A stretch of 64,000 nucleotides of DNA from Buddleja alternifolia (Eukaryota; Streptophyta; Magnoliopsida; Lamiales; Scrophulariaceae): NCBI GenBank assembly GCA_019426215.1, contig CM033399.1, forward strand, positions 22,267,022 through 22,331,021. Reading direction: 5' to 3'. This document shows positions 35,617 to 45,914 of the stretch, one piece after another. A program made the position numbers and the translations under genes. A model generated the notes under the pieces. It saw only the letters and a program-made list of their open reading frames with translations, ran no database searches and was not told the DNA's origin. Position 1 is the stretch's first letter, and the number at the start of each line of letters is the position of its first letter.

Positions 35617-35621
35617 ACACA

Positions 35622-36960
35622 GATCTTCAACTCCTACATCATTCACGTTAACCTTACTCGGTTCTTGGTTAGCATCATCAAAAACAACATGAATAGATTC
35701 CTCAACCTTCGATTTGATCTTGTTTAGGATGCAAAAATTCTTTCCATTCTTGGCGTAGCCTAGAAAGATTCTCTCATCCGCTTTAGGAGCAAATGTCTTT
35801 AAGCCTTGGGATCCATTATTATGGATAAAAGATTTAGAAGCAAAGACGTGAAAATATGAAACATTTAGCTTACGTCCCTTCCATAGTTCATATGGAGTTT
35901 TCCCATGTTGTTTGTTGATCATGCAACGGTTTTGAGTATAACAAGTAGTGTTGATCGCTTTGGCCCAAAACCTAAGAGCAAGCTTGGATTCTGCTAACAT
36001 CATCCTAGCGGCTTCCTTGAGCGTTCTGTTCCGGCGCTCAGCAACACCATTTTGTTGGGGAGTTCTGGGAGCTAAATACTCATGATGTATTCCATTCTCT
36101 GCACAAAACTTCTCAACAACCTTGTTAGTAAACTCCGTACCGTGATCACTTCTTATTCTTGCAACCTTAAGATTTTTCAATGTGTGAAGTTGCCCAATAA
36201 GCGTTGTTAACTTGTCACATGTTTCATCTTTGGATGAAAGAAATTCCATCTAAGTAAATCGAGAGAAATCGTCTACTATCACCAAAGTATACTTTTTACC
36301 GCTCACACTGATCATTTAAACAGGTCCAAACAGATCCATGTGAAGTAGTTCAAGTATTCTAGAGATAGATAGATGAGATTTTCAGTTGAAAGATGATTTG
36401 ACTTGTTTGCCCATTTGACAAGCGTCACAAAGGTGATCCTTATGAAATGGTCCTTTTGGTAATCCCTCTACAAGATTTAGATTTATAAGCTGAGAGATTG
36501 TCTTAAAGTTGAGGTGATTCATTTTTCTATGCCATAACCTACCCGTTTTAGATTCATTTTTAGCAACAAAACATGTTGGGTTGTTATCAAGTGTTGAACC
36601 CCAATCTACCAAATATACGTTGTTAGTTCTTTTATCTTTCAATTTAGTCGACTTATTCTTAGCGTCATTTATATAGCAATAGTCGCTTAAGAATATGACT
36701 TCAAAGCCTTTATCACAAAATTGACTTATGCTTAATAAATTGTGCTTTAGACCCTCAACACAATAAACATCACTTATCATGATGTTTCCCCTATGCACAG
36801 TACCTATACCTTTGGTTTTACCTTTGGATTTGTCACCAAATACAACTTGAGGACCGTTGGCAGCTCGATAGTTGATCAGAAGATCTTTGGAACCAGTCAT
36901 GTGCCTTGACGATCCACTATCGAAGTACCAAACAGATGTATCAGCTTTAGCTCTAGGTAC
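35622..36960 (-). pseudogene. pol: pol of element A, N-terminal part: protease and integrase
   Basis: Reading right to left: protease signature DSGSSRHMTG near 36918; integrase zinc domain with HRKMNHLN and an intact LCDACQMG; the core with RSDHGTEF and NGVAERRNRTLKEAAR; and the C-terminal GKTPYELWKGRK block. Nonsense codons occur between 36250 and 36382 (after KSSFN, in the LFGPV-MISVSG region and before MEFLSS). The reading frame continues past element B into 5702-3795. Dead copy. Confidence 0.88.
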
Positions 36961-36998
36961 CTGCAATCAAAAGGGAAGTTCTATTTCTGTTTAGGTAC
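36961..36998 (-). other. Conserved GT...AG segment with stop at the gag-protease junction (element A)
   Basis: 38 nt on the minus strand, GTACCTAAAC...GATTGCAG, containing the gag TAG at 36981-36983. Same length and layout as in B (9568-9605). Confidence 0.55.
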
Positions 36999-39194
36999 CC
37001 ATTGTTGCTTGGGTCCTTTAACATTAGTAGCATTGTTAGTTTGAGTTAGAACTTTAGGAACCCATACTAGCCTAGTCTTCATTGTAGAATATTGGCCTTC
37101 TTGGGTTTCACATTGTGTTGTGTGTGTTGTTTGGGTGTATAATAATATCCTCAATTATAATAGTAATCATAATCATAGTCATAGTCATAATCATCATAGT
37201 AGCGATAATATGATCTAGACCGTTGTGGATATTGACGCTGGTATTTCCTGGGTGCTGGCTTAGAGTGCACTTTTGGTGCTGGACGCTTAGTGTTTGATTC
37301 ACAGTGGTTAGATTTATCCTTAGCCTTTTGAGCGTTTGGATGAACCCGTCGTTGTGAATCATTTGCCTTTGTCTTACCCTTGCATGAGTCAGCTTTGGCT
37401 TTCTCATTTGGCCTCGTACCATTGTCGCTTGGTTCAACATGTGTTTGACTTTGTGAACCTTCTTCAACAAAGAAAACACCCTTCCCTTTGTTGTTTGCCA
37501 TAACATTAGATTTGTTTGGTTGTTTACCGAATTTATTGCATCCGAAATCGGTCTTTTCACCAAATAATCTTGTTACCTCAGTCACATTGTCTAGCTTTCT
37601 TGACGCTTTTGACAATGATGAGACGAGCTGTTCTGATTTACCAAGTCTCGCGATCAGCTCAGCTTTTCTCTTGACTATTATATCAAGATCATTTTTCAAC
37701 TGGATTATTTCACTCTCAAGCGATTAGTTTTTCTCAATGCATTGTTGCTGAATTTGCAACTCTGCTTTGAGCGTCACTTTATCACTTGTGAGTGATGAAA
37801 TGATATCAAAGTGATTTTGGTATAATTTGGCGGAATATTGAAAATCATTGTAATATTCTTTGACTTTGTCAAGTAATTCTTCATAAGAGAGAGGAAGAGA
37901 TAATTCAGTGTTTACCTCAGGGAACGCTTCATCATCTCTGGCCATGAGACAGATAAGCACTGAGTCATCCACTGGCTCATCATCATCACTACTCTCTTCT
38001 GATGACTCCAAATCTTCAGGTGCGGACGCTGGTTCTGATTCCGCTTGCAAACCTTGTTGGCGAAGGTTGCTCCTGAATTGGTTTCTATCCACGTAATCCT
38101 GCCTTGAGGGCTTAGATACATTTGGATAAGGGCAATTTACCTGGTAGTGCCCTGGTTTCCTGCAATTATAACAAAGATTAGTTTTTATCTTTTGTTCATT
38201 AGTTAACCTTGCAGTGTGTGGTTTTGAGGCCACTGGCGCTGAGAGATTTTGAGCAGACGCTTGGTACTGAATTAGCACTTAGGATGTTGGAACAGAATAC
38301 TGAGGCGCTTGAAACTGTTGATGTATTGGAGCAGGCGCTTGATATGAACTTTGTCCTTGATTGCTGGAACCTTTTCCTTTCTTTTCATCTCTTAAGAACT
38401 TCTTGAATCTATTCAGTAAAGCCAACTCCTCTTCCTCACTAATGTTTGCAACCTTTCCTTTGTTACCCAATTTCCCCTTGATTGATGCCACGAGCGTTCC
38501 AGACTCAATTACCGGACTACTCACAACATCACTTGCTGAATTCAACTCAAACTTAAATGCTTTGAGCTCTGAAAAAGCGTCTTCTAGAGTTAGATGATCT
38601 AACAAATTCGATTCTCTCATAGCTGTTGTCTTCATTAAGAATCTACTAGGTAGACTTTTGAAAATTTTAACCACCATTTCTCCGTTTTGTAAGTCTATTC
38701 CCAACAATGTAAGTTCTGTAACAAGAGCTGTGAATCTTATGTCCAATTGTTCTAGTGTCTCGTTAGGTAACATCTTAAAGCTGTTGAATTTTTCTTTAGT
38801 AATGGAGAGCTTATTTTCCTTGATCTGAGCTGAGCCACCACATATTATGGCCAACTTATCCCAAATTTCTTTCGTAGTATTACATGATTTGACTTTGTTG
38901 AATAAATTGTCATTATCACCAATAGCCGTATATAGAGCCTTACGACCAACATTATCCAAATTTGTTGTTCAACGCTCATCAGTGGACTACTCTTGTTTAG
39001 ACTTCTCAACATAGCCATCTGGAGTTTCTTCCGTGGCTCCAGGCGCTCTGGCAATAACCTTCAGAGTTTGAATTTGGTCCATCTAAAATAATATCGCACA
39101 TTTCGTCATCACATGAGCAAAGGTATGTAAAAGTTTTGACCTTCCATGAGTCATAGTTTGATTCAGTCAACTTAGGAACTTTAGAAAATGCCAT
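36981..39194 (-). pseudogene. gag: gag of element A
   Basis: Starts at ATG 39194 (MAFSKVPKLTESNYDSWKVK). It has a gag core (LPNETLEQLDIRFTALVTEL), a Pro/Gln-rich linker, the canonical zinc knuckle CYNCRKPGHYQVNC near 38160, an acidic block (SSEESSDDDEPVDD), a coiled-coil-like region, a basic Lys-rich tail and a Tyr/Asp repeat (RYYDDYDYDYDYDY) near 37160-37200. Shifts occur near 38279 and 37735, so the frame is not continuous. Better preserved than B's gag. Confidence 0.87.
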
Positions 39195-39278
39195 ACAGAA
39201 AATTTTAAAGCAACTAGATTTGAAAAGGATCTAAACAAGCTGTTACACTTGGAAATTTTTAAAATTTCAACTTTAATC

Positions 39279-39290
39279 GCTCTGATACCA
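39279..39290 (-). other. Primer binding site of element A
   Basis: The minus strand reads TGGTATCAGAGC (tRNA-iMet type), two bases from the end of the LTR at 39293. Confidence 0.9.
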
Positions 39291-39292
39291 CT

Positions 39293-40825
39293 TGTTGGTC
39301 CCAAGTGGCATACGAAAGGGTCTAGAAGTGGGGGTTGAATAGACCCTGAAGTCTTTTTCGACTTCAAAAAGATTCGTATTAAAATTCGTTGGACGCTTGA
39401 AAAATAGGCGCTTGACTTGAGCGTCTGTTGAAAACTGTTTTAGAAAGTAAATTTAGACTTCAAGATTTGAAAACTATAACCAAATAGGTTTAAGCGTTCA
39501 CTTCTTTGATCAGTGTTAGCACAGCGGAATTGATTTTATAGTCTTCTTGTTTGAAAGCCTTAAGCGTCACAGATTATTTCTTAGTTGCTCAGCTTTTGAT
39601 TGTGTTTTACTTGGTCAATTAATGCAATGATATGATAATAAGTAAATTGACAGTAAAGTAAATAACACAAAATTTGTAAGGTTCGTTGAGTGGTGTAATC
39701 CCAACTACGTCCTTCTTCTCCTTGATCACTTGGATGCAATCTACTAAAATGATTCTCAAAGAATCACACAGAATCTTCTACAATTTAGGGAGAGATGGAT
39801 GTCAATGACTTGAGCTCCTTGATCACACAGATTTCTGCTCCAAATCTCTTCTATCCTCTTGCTTCTTTCACTCAGAAATAATGCAAGTATCCAACTTCGA
39901 CTTCACACAGATCGTGAGGCTTGGATGGAAGTTTTTCTAAACGGTTTGTTTGATTTTGATAAAGTTCAAACAACTAGGAATATCTCAATAGTAATGTAAG
40001 TTTCTCCGAAAAGAATGTTTGAGATATTTGATTGACTGTTTCAGGAATTGAAGAAAAGCAAGGAAAATGTTTGCTTGAAGATTATGGCTTTTCCGAGAAT
40101 TTAAGGAATGAGACTTCAATTCAACAGCAATTTGGCTTGGAATTAATCGTGGTGTTTTAGCTTGTTGTTGAAGTCCTATTTATAGGCATTCTTGGAAAAA
40201 GTGTCCATTTGACACATGCACATGCGCGTGTCTCTCACTTCCGCGAGTGAGCAGCTTTTGTCCCTTTTCCTGAAAATCTGCTGCACAAAAGTTGGTGCTG
40301 CAGTCTGTGAATAGTTGACAGTCTAATAGGGTGGCTTCTCCGTACGTCTGAAAGTGCTTATCACATTACATGCTCTTTTCAGCATTTAATGCATTTGAAT
40401 TAAATGCCTGTTGGCACTTAATGCACTGAGAATATTTGCATTAAACTCCTTCTGGACTTAAAAAATAAATTCAGGTGAAATCAGTCATTGATAGACGCTT
40501 ATTCATCTTTGAATTACTTCTGTCCTATAAGTGACGCTTGATATAGCTAGTCATTTAGACGCTTGGAATCTTTATCCTTATTCAGACTTCAGGCGCTTGA
40601 GTCTTCAAACTAAACTACTGATAAACTCACTCAGAAATCATCAAACGCTCAGTCTAAGAATACTTAGCCTAACAACCTAGAACAAAAAATAAATTAAAGC
40701 CTTATTACAATTCTAACACTCAAAGCTTATACAGGATTTCTACGAAAATCGAACTTACATATTTTGGGGTTTAACATAAAATCCTATTTGTCATCATCAA
40801 AACAACTAACATGAAATTCCTAACA
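39293..40825 (-). repeat. 5' LTR of element A
   Basis: 1533 bp on the minus strand, TGTTAGGAATTTCATG...GGACCAACA. TATA box (TATAAATAG) at 40176-40184. It belongs to a subfamily different from B. Its outer half is nearly identical to the outer half of the LTR of element C (46.7-47.35 kb); the inner half is not. Confidence 0.93.
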
Positions 40826-42807
40826 AATATAATAGCAAAATGTTATAAAGAAAGTCTCAACCGCTTACATTGATTGAACATGTCATTTGACATATATTAA
40901 ATACTAGTCAGTGGCCACCGCGCAATGCGGGTTGGTGGTGCCCGGTACATATTGTTTGAATCTTGGAGGTCATGCCTAATGCATCAGCATCAGTGTAGCA
41001 AAAAAAAAAAAACCAAAATGAAAGCATTGTATGAACACAATAACTATAGAATTATCACGCCAATTCAAAAAGTTCAAGCATGAACTTAGTTGATATATTT
41101 CTATGTTATAGAATTGCTTATGTCGGACATGGCTTCAAAATGAAGTCGGCAAAAACGGTTTTTACAAAGTCAACAAAGTTGAGCAGTCGGATCTTTACAC
41201 ATTACAAAACTACATAGTACATGATACTACAACAATACTAAAGTTTCAAAAAATTGTATAATCAGATAACTATAAGTACATGCAAAAGCTATTGCACATT
41301 GCCTTAGACCAAAAAGTTGTAACCAATATAATACTAAAAGTTGGTATTCATCTTTTGTTTTTATTGGAAAAACTGGAGAATTTGCTGACCTGATTGAGAA
41401 GCCTGAAATTAAAACAGAATGCATCATGATTAGTAAAGCTGATATGATATATAACTTCAATTTCAATTACATGCTCACGTTGAACGTAAGAAAAATACAA
41501 TAGCAATTTAATCCAAATTAGGCAAAATTCTCATAACTGAAATATAGATTTATCACTTATGAACATTACTACCACAACCAGTTCTTTTTGTTAAGCATGA
41601 ACCAAACCAAAATAGCACATGTCGCCCAAATTTCTAAGGAAGGCTGCGTTGGAAATTCTTCTTCGTTAGTAGGTATGAGAACAAAGTCATTATCTTACAT
41701 TTGCACGATAAGAAAGAAAAAATAGTGTTCAAAACTCATAATAACTATTGACTAATAATAAATTGATAAAAGTTGATTATTTAACTTGTCACTAACTAAA
41801 ATATTTTTTATTTAAGTTTTATTAAGTCCAGGTGGAAGGAAAAATATATTTCTATAAATTCTCTGTGAGGGAAGCATATGTTTTAGGGGGAAAGTACCAA
41901 AATCCCTAATATAAAAAATCTTTCGCCCACACCCACAGAACTCTCACTCCCTGAAAATATTCCTACTGTAAACAATTAATTTAAACATTATGCAGATTTA
42001 AAAGACTCCTCTCCCCTCCTGTCTCCCTAAAATGTCCCTATCAAAATATATATAAATAAATAGAAACTTAATTGTTCCTATAGATTTCTACAAGCTCAGA
42101 AATAGCAATTTTTGAAACAAGGTTGTAGCAGAAGTGAGAACAAATTAAAAATTGAACTTTAGGAATAGTGGTTTTCATCAATTAGCAGAACATTTAAAAC
42201 AAGAATTACAGTTGAAGATGTATTTCTTTACAAGGCAATGAACTACAGTTTCAATATAAGCACTAATAATTTCTCTTAGTATATCTCTTAGGGAAAATTG
42301 CATTTTTGGTCCCATATATTTGGCCTTATTCGATTTTGGTCCCATTCATTCAGATTCTCACATTATATCCCATCACTTTTAATTTTTCTCACATTTGGTC
42401 CCATTGAAGGATTTCGCCCAACACTTAACGGTCAACTCTGTTAGACAACATTTTGACCGATTTTTTAAGGAGATTTTGTGCGTGAGTGACACGTGATATT
42501 AAATAAAAATATCGTGATATTGAACATAATCCGTGTGTGAGTGCATTCATGCACGAATACTACCCAAAAAATTTGATCAAAATGTTGACTAACGGAGTTG
42601 ACGTTAAGTATTGGACAGAATCCTTCAATGGGACCAAATGTGAGAAAAATTGAAAGTTATGAGATATAATGTGAGAATCTTGTAACGAATGAGACCAAAA
42701 TTGAAAAAGGCCAAAGTAATGGGACCAAAAATGCAATTTTCCCTATCTCTTATTTACTTTATCATCTATATCTATATTCCACAGGAACTAGAAGGGGGCT
42801 TCGAATC
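40826..42807. repeat. Flank sequence, first copy of a tandem duplication
   Basis: 1982 bp that recur at 47354-49341 with only scattered changes. It contains a GC-rich imperfect hairpin (GGCCACCGCGCAATGCG-type) near 40914, a poly(A) run near 40999 (12 A here, longer in the other copy), otherwise AT-rich sequence, and a MITE at 42291-42743. Short ORFs here match the other copy only because of the duplication. Right of 42807 the sequence switches abruptly into copia integrase of element C. Confidence 0.9.
42291..42743. mobile_element. Mutator-type MITE, copy 1
   Basis: 453 bp with long terminal inverted repeats (start GGGAAAATTGCATTTTTGG, end its complement) extending inward for well over 100 bp with some mismatches. 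The 9-bp TSD tatctctta is perfect at 42282-42290 and 42744-42752. A 9-bp TSD and long TIRs point to a non-autonomous Mutator-like element. No coding capacity. Confidence 0.9.
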
Positions 42808-43499
42808 TCATCAACTATTACTAGCGAGTACTTTTTGCCACTAACACTCATGATTTGAATAGGTCCAAACAAATCTAAATGCAATAGTTCAAGAACTCTA
42901 GAAGTAGATAGACATGGTTTCTTTTTGAAAGATGACTTAACTTGTTTACCCATTTGACATGCATCACATAAGCGATTCTTTTGAAAGGAACCTTTAGGTA
43001 ATCCCTCTACAAGATTTAGCGATATTAACTGAGAGATTGCCTTGAAATTGAGGTGATTCATTTTTCTATGCCATAACCAACCTAATTCATTTTGACTTTT
43101 AGCAACAAAGCATGTGGGGTTGTTATCAACTGTAGAATCCCAATCTACTAAATACACATTGTTTGTTCTTTTTCCTCTTAATTTAGTAGACTTAGTCTTA
43201 GCGTCGTTAACATAGCAGAAGTCGCTTGAAAATTTTACTTCAAAGCCTTTATCACAAAATTGACTAATGCTTAACAGGTTATGCTTAAGACCCTCAACAT
43301 AATAAACATCACTAATCATGATGTTCCCCCTATGCATGATACCTATACCTTTTGTTTTACCTTTTGAGTTATCACCGAATATAACTTGAGGACCGTTGGT
43401 AGCTTGATAGTAGACTAGAAGATTCTTGGAACCAGTCATGTGTCTTGACGATCCACTATCGAAGTACCAAACTGAAGTATCGGTGCTGGCTCTAGTTAC
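42808..43499 (-). pseudogene. pol: Protease and integrase fragment of element C
   Basis: Open from 43499 to 42808: VTRASTDTSVWYFDSGSSRH (protease active site), zinc domain HRKMNHLN...LCDACQMG, and the start of the integrase core (LHLDLFGPI, KYSLVIVDE). The coding frame then runs into flank sequence at 42807, so the core is cut just after its first acidic residue. Confidence 0.88.
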
Positions 43500-43536
43500 C
43501 TGCATTTAAAGGACAATTCTAATTCTTCTTAGGTAC
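43500..43536 (-). other. Conserved GT...AG segment with stop at the gag-protease junction (element C)
   Basis: 37 nt on the minus strand, GTACCTAAGA...AATGCAG, with TAG at 43519-43521. It is one base shorter than in A and B, yet removing it would again join gag and protease in frame. Confidence 0.5.
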
Positions 43537-45799
43537 CCATGTTGTTTTGGGTCCTTCAGTGTTAGTAACCTTGGTTTGAATTAGAACTTTAGGAATCCAT
43601 ATTTGCCTGGTCTTCATTGTAGGAATACTGGCCTTCTTGGATTTCACATTGTGCTGTGTGTGCTTTTTGGGTGTGTAATAATATCCTCGATTATAATAAT
43701 AGTCATAATCATCATAGTATTGATGATATGATTTTGACTGTCTTGAATATTGACGCTGGTAAGTCCTTGGCGCTGGCTTGGGTTTTATTTTTGGTGCTTG
43801 ACGCTTTGCGCTTGATTCACAGTGATTAGACTTGTCCTTGAATTTTTAAGCATTTGGATGAGTTTGTCTTTGTGAGTCATTTGCCTTAGCCTTACCCTTG
43901 CCTGAGTCAGCTTTGGCTTTCTCATTTGGCCTCGTACCATTGTTGCTAGGTTCACTTAGCGTTTGACTCTGTGAACTTTTCTCAACAAAGATAACACCCT
44001 TTCCTTTGTTGTTTGCCATACCATTGGATTTATTTGGTTGTTTACCGAATTTATTGAATCCTAAACCGGACTTTTCACCAAATAATCTAGTTACCTTAGA
44101 CACATTATCCAACTTTCTAGAAGCTTTTGATAATGATGAGATAAGCTGCTCTGATTTAGCAAGTTTAGCGATCAAAGCTCAGCTTTTCTCTTTTGATTAT
44201 TATATCAAGATCGCCTTTTAACTGATTATAACTTCACTCTCAAGTGATTTGTTCTTCTCAATGCACCGTTTCTGAACTTGCAACTCGGCTTTGAGCGTAT
44301 TACTTTATCACTTTTGAGCGACAGAATAATAGCGAGATCGTTTTGATATATTTTGGCGGCCTCTTGACAATCTTTATAATATTCTTTAACTTTGTCAAGT
44401 AATTCATCATAAGAGAGAGGATGATATAATTCAGTGGTTACCTCTGGTAGCGAGTCGTCAGACGCTTCATCATCTCTTGCCATGAGACAAATCAGTGCTG
44501 AGTCGCTTGTAGGCTCATCATCACTACTTTCGTCTGATGATTCCAAATCCTCTTCAGGTGCGGAGACGCTGGTTCAGATTCCGCTTAGCAGACCTTGTTG
44601 GCGAAGGTTGCTCCTGAATTGGTTTCTATCCACGCATAAGTCCTTGCCTTGAGGGCTTTGACACATTTGGATAAGGGCAATTTACCTGGTAGTGCCCTGG
44701 TTTCCTGCAATTATAACACAAGATTAGTTTTCATCTTTTGTTCAGCAGTTCAACCGCTTTGAGGACTACTGGCGTATTGAGAGATTTCTGAGTAGGGGAT
44801 GGAGGCGCTTGGTACTGGAACTGGCGCTACTGGGGTTGAGGTACAGAGTACACTGGCGCTTGATACTGAGGCGCTGGTGAAACTGTTGATGGGAAAGCGC
44901 TTGAAATGAATTTTGTCCAATAGGAGTTCTCTTCTCGTATCGTAAGAAATTTCTTGAACTTCTTTACCAATAAGGCCATTTCCTTTTCTTCATTTGACTC
45001 AACCGGTTTGACCTCGATAACCGCTTTTCCCTTATTTTTGGTGGTAGCGATTAAAGCTCCTGATTCAATTCGCTGAAGTCGATGTGTCGCTGACTTCACC
45101 TAATTCAACTCAAACTCAAATGCCTTTAACTCTGAAAAAGACATGTCTTCTAGAGGTAGAGTGATCTAACATATGTTTGTCGATTCTCTCATAGCTGTTG
45201 TCTTAATTAAGAATCTACTTGCTTAGGAAGACTTCTGAAAATCTTGTTGACCATTCTCCGTTGTTGGTCAATTCCTTGTCTAATGACGCTAACTCCGGTA
45301 ATGAGCAAGAGTAAACCTTGCGTCTAGTTGTTCTAGCGTCTCATTGGGCTGCATCTTGAAATGCTCGAATCTTTAGCATGGCTATGGAGAGCTTGTTCTC
45401 CTTCATCTGTGTTGAACCTTCACACACAAATTAGCCAATTTATCCCAATATTTCTTTGGATGTCTTACATTGCTTTGACTCTTGTTGAACAATTGTCATC
45501 GTTATCACCTAACGCCTGAGTAATAGTGCACTTACGTCCAACATTATCCTAGATTCGCTCTTTGTTCGACGCATCTGGACCACTCTTAGTTTACTTCTCA
45601 ACATAGCCATCTGGAGTGGCTTCTTCGGCTCCAGGCGCTCTGAGTAATAACTTACTTGCATGAATTTTGAATGGGGCCATCTGTAAAATAATATCGCACA
45701 TTTCGTCATCACATGAGCAATAAGTATGCGTAAAAGCTCTTTTCCATGAGTCATAAGTTTGATTCTACCAACTTAGGAACATTTTAGTTAAAATGCCAT
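43519..45799 (-). pseudogene. gag: gag of element C, heavily damaged by small indels
   Basis: ATG at 45799 aligns with the gag starts of A and B. Recognisable pieces: SERLEPKKPLQMA-type early region (45600), KNKGKAVIEV near 45000, a zinc-knuckle region near 44690 (frame disrupted), the acidic block ESSDESSDDEPTSDS (about 44540), and the tail NKFGKQPNKSNGMANNKGKG (about 44040). Between 44.2 and 45.8 kb the frame changes every 50-150 bp. Dead, or affected by assembly error. Confidence 0.78.
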
Positions 45800-45900
45800 A
45801 ATGATATGTTTTGACAGAAAATTTAAAGCAACTAAGTTTGAGAAAGGTGGATCTAAACAAGCTGTTACGTTCGGAAAATTTTTAGGTTTCAACTTTAACC

Positions 45901-45912
45901 GCTCTGATACCA
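45901..45912 (-). other. Primer binding site of element C
   Basis: The minus strand reads TGGTATCAGAGC, as in A and B, just inside the LTR end. Confidence 0.88.
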
Positions 45913-45914
45913 CT

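Larger units (their letters stand above)
35617..40825 (-). mobile_element. Element A, right part (5' half)
   Basis: The 5' half of the minus-strand Sirevirus-like element split by B: integrase and protease, gag, PBS (39279-39290) and 5' LTR (39293-40825). Together with 1-5702 it gives one element whose 3' LTR is outside the window. The flanking bases right of the LTR are aatat. Confidence 0.9.

Noticed and set aside
39279..39290. tRNA-like matches at the PBS sites (7272, 39279, 45901)
   Set aside because: Only about 12 nt complementary to the tRNA 3' end; no tRNA gene body.
41227..41466. 79-codon minus-strand ORF, also present at 47761-48000
   Set aside because: It recurs only because the flank is duplicated; no known domain and no support for selection.
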